From: Aliiruegeria lutimaris | GTDB lineage: Bacteria > Pseudomonadota > Alphaproteobacteria > Rhodobacterales > Rhodobacteraceae | Assembly: GCF_900099935.1 (NCBI RefSeq) | Contig: NZ_FNEK01000014.1 | Span: forward strand, 32,138 to 96,137 | Direction of reading: 5' to 3' | DNA: 64,000 nucleotides | Part shown: piece after piece, positions 8,484 through 16,593 of the stretch | Numbering within the stretch: position 1 is the stretch's first letter | Layout of the letters: each line of letters starts with the position of its first letter | Notes under the pieces: generated by a model | The model's database searches: none | What the model was told of the DNA's origin: nothing | What the model saw: the letters and a program-made list of their open reading frames with translations, nothing else | Program-made: the position numbers and the translations under genes

Positions 8484-9665
8484 ATGAGTTTTCAGAATCC
8501 CGTCTTCATCCCGGGGCCGACCAACATTCCCGAGCGCCTTCGCAAGGCATGCGACATGTCAACGATCGATCACCGTTCTCCGCTGTTCGGTCAGATCCTG
8601 AGTCCTGCCCGCGAGGGCGTGCGGAAGGTTCTGAAAAGCGACAACGCGGAGGTCTTCATCTTCCCCTCTACCGGCACTGGCGGCTGGGAAACGGCGCTGA
8701 CCAACACGCTCTCGGACGGTCAGAAGGTTCTGGCCGCCCGGCATGGCATGTTTTCACAACGCTGGATCGATATGTGTCAACGCCTCGGCCTCGACGTCCA
8801 GGTTGTCGAAACGCCCTGGGGCGAAGGGGTGCCTGTGGATCGCTACGAAGAGATCCTGTCCGCCGATACCAACCACGAGATCAAGGCCGTTCTTGCCACG
8901 CATAATGAAACCGCAACCGGCGTGACATCCGACATTGCCGCCGTTCGCAGGGCGTTGGACGCGGCGGGTCACCCCGCGATGCTCCTTGTCGACGGAGTCA
9001 GCTCCATTGCCTCGATGGATTTCCGCTTCGACGCGTGGGGCGTCGACGTGGCGGTGACCGGCTCGCAAAAAGGGTTCATGTTGCCCGCCGGCCTTGCCAT
9101 CCTCGGGTTCAGCCCGAAGGCGCTGGAAGCCAGCCGGTCGGCCGGGCTGCGGCGGGTATTTTTCGATGTTCAGTCAATGCACGAGAGCTACGCCAAGAAC
9201 GCCTACCCCTATACCCCGGCCTTCGGGTTGCTGAACGGGTTGAACGAAGCCTGCCGGATGATGCTGGACGAAGGACTGGAGAACGTCTTTTCCCGCCATA
9301 ACCGGATTGCCGAAGGTGTCCGCGCCGCCGCGAATGCCTGGGGCCTCGATCTCTGCGCCCGTTCTCCGGAGCTTTATTCGGACACGGTCACCGCGATCTG
9401 CACACCCAGGGGCTTCAATTCGACCGATATCGTGACCCATGCGGCGGACGCCTATGGCGTCGCCTTCGGGGTCGGGCTTGGCGAGGTCGCGGGGCGTGTT
9501 TTCCGGATCAACCACCTTGGCAGCATGACCGATGTTATGGCGCTTTGCGGGATTGCCACGGCTGAGATGTGCATGGTGGATCTCGGCCTCGACATCTCGC
9601 TGGGCAGCGGTGTGGCGGCGGCACAGGAATATTACCGAATGCACCGAAACTCTTCTGGAGCCTGA
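8484..9665 (+). CDS. bhcA: BhcA-like aspartate:glyoxylate aminotransferase
   Basis: A 393-residue PLP-dependent class V aminotransferase of the serine-glyoxylate type. The PLP lysine is in AVTGSQKGFMLPAG (about residue 200), with the substrate loops FPSTGTGGWETALTN and LATHNETATGV. From memory of the family it closely resembles BhcA of the beta-hydroxyaspartate cycle, which transaminates glyoxylate to glycine using aspartate. The start at 8484 has AGGAG five bases upstream; the upstream 25 codons of open frame are not conserved. A BhcC homologue follows 61 bp later. Serine-glyoxylate aminotransferase activity is the main alternative. Confidence 0.85.
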   Translation: MSFQNPVFIPGPTNIPERLRKACDMSTIDHRSPLFGQILSPAREGVRKVLKSDNAEVFIFPSTGTGGWETALTNTLSDGQKVLAARHGMFSQRWIDMCQRLGLDVQVVETPWGEGVPVDRYEEILSADTNHEIKAVLATHNETATGVTSDIAAVRRALDAAGHPAMLLVDGVSSIASMDFRFDAWGVDVAVTGSQKGFMLPAGLAILGFSPKALEASRSAGLRRVFFDVQSMHESYAKNAYPYTPAFGLLNGLNEACRMMLDEGLENVFSRHNRIAEGVRAAANAWGLDLCARSPELYSDTVTAICTPRGFNSTDIVTHAADAYGVAFGVGLGEVAGRVFRINHLGSMTDVMALCGIATAEMCMVDLGLDISLGSGVAAAQEYYRMHRNSSGA

Positions 9666-9726
9666 ACGCCGACGGTATCAAGATCCACGCCAGATTGCCC
9701 CGGCGACAATGAACAGAGACAGGCCA

Positions 9727-10890
9727 ATGAACGCATCAATCCCCATCGACGATCTTGAACTCGGCTTCGACTTTCCCGCGCTGCCGGGCATGGACGCGGC
9801 CGACATCCAGACGCCCTGCCTTGTTCTCGACCTCGACGCGCTGGAGCGCAACATTCGAAAGATGGGCGAGTATTGCCGCGCGCACGGCATGCGCCACAGG
9901 GCGCATGGCAAGATGCACAAATCGGTCGACGTGGCGAGGTTGCAGGAACGGTTGGGCGGTGCGGTTGGCATCTGTTGCCAGAAGGTATCCGAGGCGGAGG
10001 TCTTTGCGCGCGGGGGCATCGGGGACATCCTGGTGTCGAACCAGGTCCGCGACCCCGCCAAGATCGATCGCCTTGCGCGGCTGCCGAAACTGGGCGCACG
10101 TATCATCGTTTGCGTGGACGACCTCGACAACGTGGCGGAACTGGCGGCGGCGGCACAGAAGCATGGCACCGAGTTGGAAGTCTTCGTCGAGATCGATTGC
10201 GGCGCCGGGCGTTGCGGTGTAACATCGACCGATGAGGTTGTGGCCCTGGCCCGCGCCATTGACGCGGCTCCGGGGCTGAGCTTCAGCGGCCTTCAGGCCT
10301 ACCAGGGCGCGGCGCAACATCTTCGCAGCCATGAAGACCGCAAGGCGAAGCTGGATGTCGCCATCTCGATGGTCAAGGAAGCCGTGGCGGCGCTGAAAAC
10401 GGCGGGATTGGAGCCGATGCTGGTCTCTGGTGGCGGCACCGGATCCTATCAGTTCGAGTCCAACTCCGGCGTCTATAACGAGCTTCAATGCGGCTCCTAT
10501 GCCTTCATGGATGCCGATTACGGCGGCGTTCTGGACGAAAACGGCGAGCGCATCGATCAAGGGCAATTGGAAAATGCGTTCTTTATTCTCACCCAGGTGA
10601 TGAACCACGCGAAGGCGGACATGGCGGTTTGCGACGCGGGGCTGAAGGCGCAGTCGCTCGACAGTGGATTGCCGGTCATCCACAGGCGCGACGATGTGAA
10701 ATACATCAAGTGCAGCGACGAGCATGGGGTCATCGCGGATCCGAACGGTGCGCTGAAAGTCGGTGACAAGCTCCGGCTGGTGCCGGGCCATTGCGACCCG
10801 ACCGCCAACCTGCACGACTGGTATGTCGGCCTTCGCGACGGCAAGGTGGAAACGCTTTGGCCCGTATCGGCACGCGGAAAACTCTACTGA
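9727..10890 (+). CDS. bhcC: BhcC-like beta-hydroxyaspartate aldolase
   Basis: A 387-residue PLP enzyme of the D-threonine aldolase/alanine-racemase-fold family. The PLP lysine is near residue 60 in MRHRAHGKMHKSVDV. A C-terminal metal-binding pair H-x-C is present in VPGHCDPTANLHDWYVG, typical of D-threonine aldolases. The N-terminus (LELGFDFPALPGMD...IQTPCLVLDLDALERN) matches what I recall of BhcC, which condenses glycine and glyoxylate to (2R,3S)-beta-hydroxyaspartate. The start at 9727 (MNASIPIDD) is chosen by family length; an in-frame ATG at 9709 is possible. Together with the preceding BhcA it supplies two of the four cycle enzymes. D-threonine aldolase is the alternative. Confidence 0.85.
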   Translation: MNASIPIDDLELGFDFPALPGMDAADIQTPCLVLDLDALERNIRKMGEYCRAHGMRHRAHGKMHKSVDVARLQERLGGAVGICCQKVSEAEVFARGGIGDILVSNQVRDPAKIDRLARLPKLGARIIVCVDDLDNVAELAAAAQKHGTELEVFVEIDCGAGRCGVTSTDEVVALARAIDAAPGLSFSGLQAYQGAAQHLRSHEDRKAKLDVAISMVKEAVAALKTAGLEPMLVSGGGTGSYQFESNSGVYNELQCGSYAFMDADYGGVLDENGERIDQGQLENAFFILTQVMNHAKADMAVCDAGLKAQSLDSGLPVIHRRDDVKYIKCSDEHGVIADPNGALKVGDKLRLVPGHCDPTANLHDWYVGLRDGKVETLWPVSARGKLY

Positions 10891-10947
10891 CGTCCGGAGA
10901 CCCCCATTCCCGCCATCGCCATCGCCGCCCCCCATCAGGATCCGAAC

Positions 10948-11667
10948 ATGACGACAGTCGAAGCCATCTCCCGCGCGCTCCTGGAGGCGCGTCGTACCGA
11001 GCGCCGCCTCGATGCGAGCACCCTTCCGGTTCCGGACTACGACGAGGCGCTTGAGATCCAGCGGCGGGTGCAGGCAACGATTGGCCCGGTCGGCGGGTTC
11101 AAGGTGGCGCGTCGGGGCGAGGCCTCCCCTGTCATAGCTCCCATCCCTGCCTCCCTGATCCTGCCGTCCGGCGCAACTGTGCCCGTTCGCGACCAGATGG
11201 GGATCGAACTGGAAATCGGGTTCGAACTGGTCGCCGAGCCAACGACGGAAATTCTGGCAGATCCGAAGGCCTTCTTCCGACCGCGCATCGTTCTGGAGCT
11301 TGTCGATACCCGTCTTGCCGGGGGAGCGGATGATCCGATGATGAAACTCGCGGATATGCAGATCAACGCGGGTCTCATTCTAGGCGCCGGCCCGGAGGAT
11401 TGGGACGGCACCGATTTCGGAGCGGTCAGCGCGTCCCTTCGATGTGGCGACCGACAGGTCGTGGACGGCGAAGCCACCGTCCCTGGCGGCTCGGCGCTCG
11501 CCAATCTCGCGCTTTTCTGCGCCCATGTCGGAGACCATTGCGGCGGGTTCCGCAAGGGTCAGACGATCATCACCGGATCCCTTTCGGGACTCGAATACTT
11601 CCCGGGCGGGACGCACGTCGCGGGCCTCATAGAGGGCTTCGGCGAAATCAGCTCTCTTTTGGAGTGA
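10948..11667 (+). CDS. 2-keto-4-pentenoate hydratase/FAH-fold protein
   Basis: A 239-residue member of the fumarylacetoacetate-hydrolase-fold hydratase group (MhpD-like). Metal-binding acidic residues appear in MGIELEIGFEL, with a conserved RIVLELVDTR. The C-terminal GQTIITGSLSGLEYFPGG is the family's 'G-[DS]-x-[VI]-x-TGS' end motif. Such proteins hydrate 2-oxo-pent-4-enoate or decarboxylate oxo-acids; the true substrate here cannot be told from sequence. It starts 57 bp after bhcC and ends 20 bp inside the convergent lysR, so it is probably the last gene of the bhcA unit. Its presence suggests that an unsaturated or oxo-acid is an intermediate of the pathway. Confidence 0.8.
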   Translation: MTTVEAISRALLEARRTERRLDASTLPVPDYDEALEIQRRVQATIGPVGGFKVARRGEASPVIAPIPASLILPSGATVPVRDQMGIELEIGFELVAEPTTEILADPKAFFRPRIVLELVDTRLAGGADDPMMKLADMQINAGLILGAGPEDWDGTDFGAVSASLRCGDRQVVDGEATVPGGSALANLALFCAHVGDHCGGFRKGQTIITGSLSGLEYFPGGTHVAGLIEGFGEISSLLE

Positions 11668-12595
11668 CCGGCTCTCCCCGCGCCTCGGCAAGTCGCTCCG
11701 TGGTGCGCGATACAAGGAACTCTGACACCAACCGCGCCGCGCGCGACAACGGCCGGCGTGAATCGATGACCACGGAGATCGAGGGCGCTACCAACCCCTT
11801 GTCCTTCAGCGGCAGCAGCAGCAGTTCTCCGCGCTGAAGTTCGGGGAGAACGTCGAGTTCCGACGTGATCATCGCCAGCCCGCCCTGTCGCAATGCGCAT
11901 TTCAGCAGTTGCAGGGAATTGGACGCCAGCACCGGCGCGTTCTCGACAAAGAACCAGGCGTGGCGGTTGTCGAGATACTGCCGCGTGGGAAGGATCGCGC
12001 TCTGCGATACCAGCGCGTGACCGCTCGCCTTTGCCAGGGTGATCTCGGGTTCCCGGGCCAACGGGTGCCCGGGCGCGACGATACAGCCGAAGCGAAGTTT
12101 CTGGTTCCAGACAACGTGCTGATGGCGCAACCGCGGCATGTTGAAGGCCATGGCGACCTCGACCGTTCCCTCGTCCAGCGCGCGCGCCGCATCGATCGGC
12201 GCCACGATGTCCACGTTCAGCCGGATGTGGGGGTGCTCGTCCAGAAGCCAGCTGTGCAGCTCCTCCAGAACGCCGTTTGCAAGGCAATCCATCGCGGCAA
12301 TCCGCACGCTGCCGCGCTCCTGTCCGCGCAACTCCTGCAGGTCGGTTTCGAGCCGCTCCGCATCCGACCGCCAGCGACGTGCCATCACGACCATCGCCTC
12401 GCCGGCCGCCGTCGGGCGCATCCCGCGCGGCAAACGCTCGAAGAGCGGTGCGCGATTCGCCTCCTCGAGAGACTTGATATGCCGGTCGATGGCCGAGGCC
12501 GCGATTCCGAGCGCGCGCGAGGCCGCTTGGACAGATCCGTGTTTCGCCACCGCCTCGACATAGAGCAACGGGCGTGGAACGAGGTGAAAATTCAT
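11648..12595 (-). CDS. LysR-family transcriptional regulator
   Basis: A 315-residue LysR regulator. The N-terminal winged helix covers residues 1-65, with the VAKHGSVQAASRALGIAASA helix-turn-helix. A periplasmic-binding-protein-like effector domain follows from about residue 90 to 295. It lies between two divergent halves of the catabolic locus: it ends 20 bp inside the hydratase gene and starts 237 bp before the racemase-family gene. A perfect palindrome 21 bp before its start recurs in front of bhcA. It is therefore the likely regulator of both units, with autoregulation. No IclR-type BhcR, the known regulator of the beta-hydroxyaspartate cycle, is in view. Confidence 0.92.
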   Translation of the reverse strand: MNFHLVPRPLLYVEAVAKHGSVQAASRALGIAASAIDRHIKSLEEANRAPLFERLPRGMRPTAAGEAMVVMARRWRSDAERLETDLQELRGQERGSVRIAAMDCLANGVLEELHSWLLDEHPHIRLNVDIVAPIDAARALDEGTVEVAMAFNMPRLRHQHVVWNQKLRFGCIVAPGHPLAREPEITLAKASGHALVSQSAILPTRQYLDNRHAWFFVENAPVLASNSLQLLKCALRQGGLAMITSELDVLPELQRGELLLLPLKDKGLVAPSISVVIDSRRPLSRAARLVSEFLVSRTTERLAEARGEPVTPKES

Positions 12596-12615
12596 GCAGA
12601 TGCCGCCATTATTTC

Positions 12616-12632
12616 ATTCTCATTTTGAGAAT
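12616..12632. promoter_or_regulatory. Perfect palindrome in the lysR divergent promoter
   Basis: ATTCTCATTTTGAGAAT has two perfect 7-bp arms (ATTCTCA/TGAGAAT) around TTT, the T-N11-A geometry of LysR boxes. It is 21 bp upstream of lysR and about 200 bp upstream of the racemase-family gene, in a 236-bp gap without a gene. The near-identical site at 8289-8305 ties the bhcA unit to the same regulator. Confidence 0.65.
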
Positions 12633-12831
12633 GAATCATTACTTCTTTTGTTATAGTTGGCAATCCAAACTCTCTCTACCGTGAAGGGAACGCAACCCGA
12701 AGGACACGCTCCCAAGATGTCGATGACAGCCGGAAACACCCACGCCAGAAGGTCTCGGGCATGACTTGGGGTCTTGTGCTCAGCCAACGGGCGGCCCGGC
12801 TTGTCATGCGCACCCTCTCGGAGGACAGCCA

Positions 12832-13608
12832 ATGAGTTTCCTTCCCGTCGACGGTCGCCGCGTGGGCATGCTGACGCCTTCGTCCAACACGGTGCTGGAG
12901 CCCTACACCTCGGCCATGTTCGCCCCTGTTGGGCAGCAGGCCAGCGCGCATTTCGGACGGTTCCGGGTGGTGGAGATATCGATGTCCGACGCCTCCCAAT
13001 CCCAGTTCACGCTGGAGCCGATCCTCGACGCCGCTGAACGGCTGGCCGAGGCGAACCCGCAACTCATTGCGTGGAACGGCACCTCTGCATCGTGGCTCGG
13101 GCTCGACAAGGACCGCGCGCTTTGCGCCGCGATCACCGAGCGGACCGGCATTCCCGCCACATCGACCATTCTGGCCTACGAGGCCCTTTTCCGCGGCATG
13201 AACGTGAAGCGCCTCGGGTTGGTGACGCCCTATATCGAGGATATCGAACGGCGGATGATCGCCAATTACGCCGCGCAGGGGATCAGCGTCGTCTCGACGG
13301 CGCGGCTCGATGACAAGGGCAATTACAGCTTCGCCACCTACCCTCCCGAACAGGTTGGCGCGATGATCGAACAGGTGGCCGAAGCGAAGCCGGATGCCAT
13401 CGCGATCGTCTGCACGAATTTCCGCGGTGCGCCCGTCGCCGAGCGCATCGAACAGGCCACCGGCATCCCGGTGATCGACTCGGTCGCCGTGACGGCGGCG
13501 CATTGCCTGAAAGTCGTGGGGCTCGACCCCGTGCGTGTGACCGGCTGGGGGAGCGTCTTTTCGCGTGTCTCCGGTCTCGATTTAACCAGTCCACCCGAAC
13601 GACTCTGA
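12832..13608 (+). CDS. Asp/Glu racemase-superfamily protein (maleate isomerase/AMDase-like)
   Basis: A 258-residue protein of the Asp/Glu/hydantoin racemase superfamily, in the branch with maleate cis-trans isomerase, arylmalonate decarboxylase and the ectoine-linked EutA. The N-terminal substrate loop is LTPSSNTVLEP. Two-cysteine members carry the first Cys where this protein has Gly83-Thr84-Ser85 (IAWNGTSAS). The second Cys is kept (Cys194 in IVCTNFRGAP). A Gly-Thr-Ser plus single Cys pattern is what I recall from arylmalonate decarboxylase. It starts 12 bp after GGAGGACAG and leads the TRAP/amidase unit, 28 bp before the binding-protein gene. The reaction is not known; two-base racemisation is unlikely if the alignment is right. 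Confidence 0.75.
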   Translation: MSFLPVDGRRVGMLTPSSNTVLEPYTSAMFAPVGQQASAHFGRFRVVEISMSDASQSQFTLEPILDAAERLAEANPQLIAWNGTSASWLGLDKDRALCAAITERTGIPATSTILAYEALFRGMNVKRLGLVTPYIEDIERRMIANYAAQGISVVSTARLDDKGNYSFATYPPEQVGAMIEQVAEAKPDAIAIVCTNFRGAPVAERIEQATGIPVIDSVAVTAAHCLKVVGLDPVRVTGWGSVFSRVSGLDLTSPPERL

Positions 13609-13636
13609 CGACAGACACCCACCAAGGAGACCACCC

Positions 13637-14668
13637 ATGATCCGGAAGATCGCAACCTGCGCCGCGGCGCTGGCCGTCCTAGCTGTGCCTGCCGGCGCCG
13701 AAACCCTGCGCGTGATGGGTCAGCCCGTCGCAACAGGCCTCATCCAGAAGAATGTCGAACAGCCGTTCTTCGAGAATTTCGCGGCCGAAACCGGCCTGGA
13801 AGGCTTCACCGCCGACTACCAGCCCGTCGACGTGACCGGCATCAAGGATACCGAGCAGCTGCGCATCCTCAAGGATGGCCTGTTCGACATCGTGTCGCTG
13901 CGCCTGAGCCAGGTGTCGCGCGACGAACCGACGATCCTCGGCCTCGACCTCGTGGGGCTGAACCCCGATTACGAGACCGGTCGCAAGACAGTCGAAGCCT
14001 TTGCCCCCATCGTCGACGCCCGGCTGCAGGAGAAATTCAACACCAAGCTGCTCGGCGTCTGGCCGTTCGGGCCCCAGGTGCTCTTCTGCGAACCAGAAAT
14101 CGGCTCACTGGCGGACCTCAAGGGCCTGAAAGTGCGCGTCTACGACCAGAACCTGGCCGAGTTCGTCAGTCTCGTCGGCGGCTCGCCGGTTCCGATCGGC
14201 TTCCCCGAAGTACAGCAATCGCTTGCCCGCGGTGTGGTTGACTGCGCCATCACCGGTCCGTCCTCGGCCAATTCCGCTGGCTGGCCGGAAGTCAGCTCCT
14301 ACACCCTGCCGATCGCCTTCCAGCTGGCCATGAACGGCTTTGGCATCAATCTCGATACCTGGAGCAAGCTGGATCCGGAACAACAGGAGAAATTGCAGGC
14401 CGGGTTCGACAAGCTGTCCGAAAAGATCTGGACCTACTCGGAAGAACTCTTCGTCGATGCCGTGAACTGCAACACCGGCGGCGAGCCCTGCGAGACGGGA
14501 ACCAAGTACTCCCTCAAGCTGGTCGAGCCCACCGAGGCCGACAAGAAACTGGTCGGCACCGCCGTGCCCAACGTGTCCTTCCCGGCCTGGAAAGAGGTCT
14601 GCGACGCGACCAACCCGGGCTGCTCCGACGCCTGGATGAAAACCGTCGGCGCCGGCAAGGACATGTAA
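13637..14668 (+). CDS. TRAP transporter solute-binding protein
   Basis: A 343-residue periplasmic solute-binding protein of the DctP family. A Sec signal peptide covers residues 1-21 (IATCAAALAVLAVPAGAE, cleaved after AGA). It then has the typical strand/helix pattern, with the GLKVRVYDQN motif (the family's L-KGLKIRV segment) near residue 155 and a conserved Arg for a carboxylate ligand. The strong ribosome-binding site AAGGAG sits at the right distance. It is followed by small and large membrane subunits, so the system is a complete Na+-linked TRAP importer. Members of this family usually bind organic acids, in keeping with a catabolic locus for an amide or dicarboxylate. Ligand unknown. 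Confidence 0.9.
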   Translation: MIRKIATCAAALAVLAVPAGAETLRVMGQPVATGLIQKNVEQPFFENFAAETGLEGFTADYQPVDVTGIKDTEQLRILKDGLFDIVSLRLSQVSRDEPTILGLDLVGLNPDYETGRKTVEAFAPIVDARLQEKFNTKLLGVWPFGPQVLFCEPEIGSLADLKGLKVRVYDQNLAEFVSLVGGSPVPIGFPEVQQSLARGVVDCAITGPSSANSAGWPEVSSYTLPIAFQLAMNGFGINLDTWSKLDPEQQEKLQAGFDKLSEKIWTYSEELFVDAVNCNTGGEPCETGTKYSLKLVEPTEADKKLVGTAVPNVSFPAWKEVCDATNPGCSDAWMKTVGAGKDM

Positions 14669-14735
14669 GGCCCACCGCCCAAACCCACCGCGCCCGGACC
14701 TCGACGGCCCGGGCGCCAGCCATCAGGAGAGAACC

Positions 14736-15290
14736 ATGGATCGTCTCGCCACCTGGATCAGCCGCCTCTTCGGGTGGGCGTTCCTGTTTCTGTCCGCCTT
14801 CGTCGCGCTCGAGACGATCATGCGGAAGTTCTTCAACACCTCTCTCCAGGGAGCGGACGAACTCGGCGGCTACATCCTCGCCTTCGGTGCCTCCCTTGCT
14901 TTCATCGTCGCGATGATCGACCGAGCGCATATCCGCATCGACGTGATGCACGCACGCTTCCCCCTGAAATTGCAGGCACTGATCGACTGGCTTTCGGTCC
15001 TGACGCTGGGGGTGCTCGGTCTTTTCTTCCTTTATGTCGGCTGGTTCGTGATCGCCGACACACTCGAATATGGCTCGACCGCCGCGACGCCTTGGCGCAC
15101 GCCGCTGATCTGGCCGCAATCGGCCTGGTATGCGGGGCTCGCGGTTTTCGCGCTGTGCTCCTTCATCATGGCCGCCCGTGCGACGCGCCTCTTCCTGAGC
15201 GGCCGTCACCGGGAACTGGCCGCGGAATTCAATGCCAAGACCGCCGAAGAAGAGCTCAAGGAAGAGCTCGAACAGCTGCAGGACCGCTGA
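14736..15290 (+). CDS. TRAP transporter small membrane subunit (DctQ)
   Basis: A 184-residue DctQ-type subunit with four predicted membrane helices (about residues 9-27, 45-62, 85-107 and 128-148) and a charged C-terminal tail rich in Glu. It carries the family segment LQGADELGGYILAFGASLAF after the first helix. Its stop is one base before the start of the large subunit, indicating translational coupling. It works in the inner membrane with the large subunit and the periplasmic binding protein encoded upstream. Confidence 0.9.
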   Translation: MDRLATWISRLFGWAFLFLSAFVALETIMRKFFNTSLQGADELGGYILAFGASLAFIVAMIDRAHIRIDVMHARFPLKLQALIDWLSVLTLGVLGLFFLYVGWFVIADTLEYGSTAATPWRTPLIWPQSAWYAGLAVFALCSFIMAARATRLFLSGRHRELAAEFNAKTAEEELKEELEQLQDR

Positions 15291-15291
15291 C

Positions 15292-16593
15292 ATGGGCATT
15301 ATCGATGTATTGATCGGCTTCGTCGTCATGATGGGCCTTCTTCTGGTCGGCCTTCGGGTCGCCACCGTGATGGTCGCCATGGGCGTGGCCGGGGGCATGG
15401 TTCTCTACGGCCCGGTCCTGCTGAAGAGCATGGGTCCGGTGCTCTGGGGCACGTCGAACGAACCCGTCCTGACCGCGATCCCGCTATTCATCCTGTTGGG
15501 TGAATTGCTGCTGCGCTCCGGTCTCGCGGATCGCATGTACGGAACCTTGGCGCTCTGGCTCGGCCGGTTGCCGGGCGGGCTTCTGCACACGAATATCGGC
15601 TGCTGCTCGCTCTTCGCGGCAACTTCTGGGTCCTCCGTCGCGACCGCCGCAACCGTTGGAACGGTGGCCCTGCCCGCGCTGACCGAGCGCCGGTATCGCC
15701 CCTCGCGGTCGCTCGGATCTCTCGCGGCGGGCGGCACGCTCGGCATCCTGATCCCACCCTCTGTGAACCTGCTCGTCTACGGCTCGCTCGCCAGCGTTTC
15801 CGTCGGCCAGCTCTTCATTGCCGGGATTATCCCCGGCATCCTCCTGACGCTTCTCTTCATGGCCTTTATCGCCGCGCAGGACATTCTGGCGCCCGGAGGC
15901 GCCTACCAGGAGTCGGAAGTGCCGTGGAGCGTCAAATTCCGTGCCCTCAAGCACCTTGTCCCGGCGGCGACGGTCTTCCTGATCGTGATGGGATCGATCT
16001 ATCTCGGCATCGCAACGCCGACCGAGAGCGCCGCCCTTGCCGTGATCGTGGCGCTCGGCTTCGTCTGGGCCGAGGGCAAGCTCAGCATGGCCTTTCTCGA
16101 CACCTGCTTTCGCACAACGGCCAAGACCACGGGCATGATCCTGCTGATCATCGTCGCGGCCTTCACGCTGAACGTGACGCTGGCGCTTGGCGGGATCACC
16201 GCTGTCATGTCGCGCTGGATCGAAGGGCTGGGCCTGAGCCCGGTCGAGCTTCTCTTCGTGCTGATGATCTTCTACCTGGCCCTGGGGATGTTCATGGACG
16301 TTCTGTCGATGCAGGTCCTGACCATCCCGATCGTGGTGCCGATCATCATCGCCCACGGGATCGACCCGGTCTGGTTCGGCATCTTCGTGGTCCTCATGTG
16401 CGAGCTTGGCATGATCACCCCGCCGGTCGGCATGAACCTCTACGTTGTGCAGGGCGTGCGCAACGACCGCGGTCCCTTTTCCGACGTGATCGCCGGCGCG
16501 GTTCCCTATGCCGTCCTGATGCTGCTCTTCACCTCGGCCCTGATCCTGTGGCCCGCCATTGCAACCTGGCTGCCGGAGGCAATCGGACGATGA
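15292..16593 (+). CDS. TRAP transporter large membrane subunit (DctM)
   Basis: A 433-residue DctM-type permease with about 12 hydrophobic helices. It has family loops such as LFILLGELLLRSGLADRMY, the GGTLGILIPPSVNLLVYG helix-break and the C-terminal MCELGMITPPVGMNLYVV. Both proline motifs (IPPS, TPPVG) belong to the substrate/Na+ pathway of the family. The start at 15292 immediately follows the DctQ stop. The upstream open frame from 15232 is just the DctQ tail in another frame. Its own stop overlaps the amidase start as ATGA. Confidence 0.93.
   Translation: MGIIDVLIGFVVMMGLLLVGLRVATVMVAMGVAGGMVLYGPVLLKSMGPVLWGTSNEPVLTAIPLFILLGELLLRSGLADRMYGTLALWLGRLPGGLLHTNIGCCSLFAATSGSSVATAATVGTVALPALTERRYRPSRSLGSLAAGGTLGILIPPSVNLLVYGSLASVSVGQLFIAGIIPGILLTLLFMAFIAAQDILAPGGAYQESEVPWSVKFRALKHLVPAATVFLIVMGSIYLGIATPTESAALAVIVALGFVWAEGKLSMAFLDTCFRTTAKTTGMILLIIVAAFTLNVTLALGGITAVMSRWIEGLGLSPVELLFVLMIFYLALGMFMDVLSMQVLTIPIVVPIIIAHGIDPVWFGIFVVLMCELGMITPPVGMNLYVVQGVRNDRGPFSDVIAGAVPYAVLMLLFTSALILWPAIATWLPEAIGR

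Noticed and set aside
15924..16589. Extended N-terminus of the amidase from 15924
   Set aside because: The first 222 codons are the DctM gene read in another frame; the amidase homology starts after the ATGA overlap at 16590.
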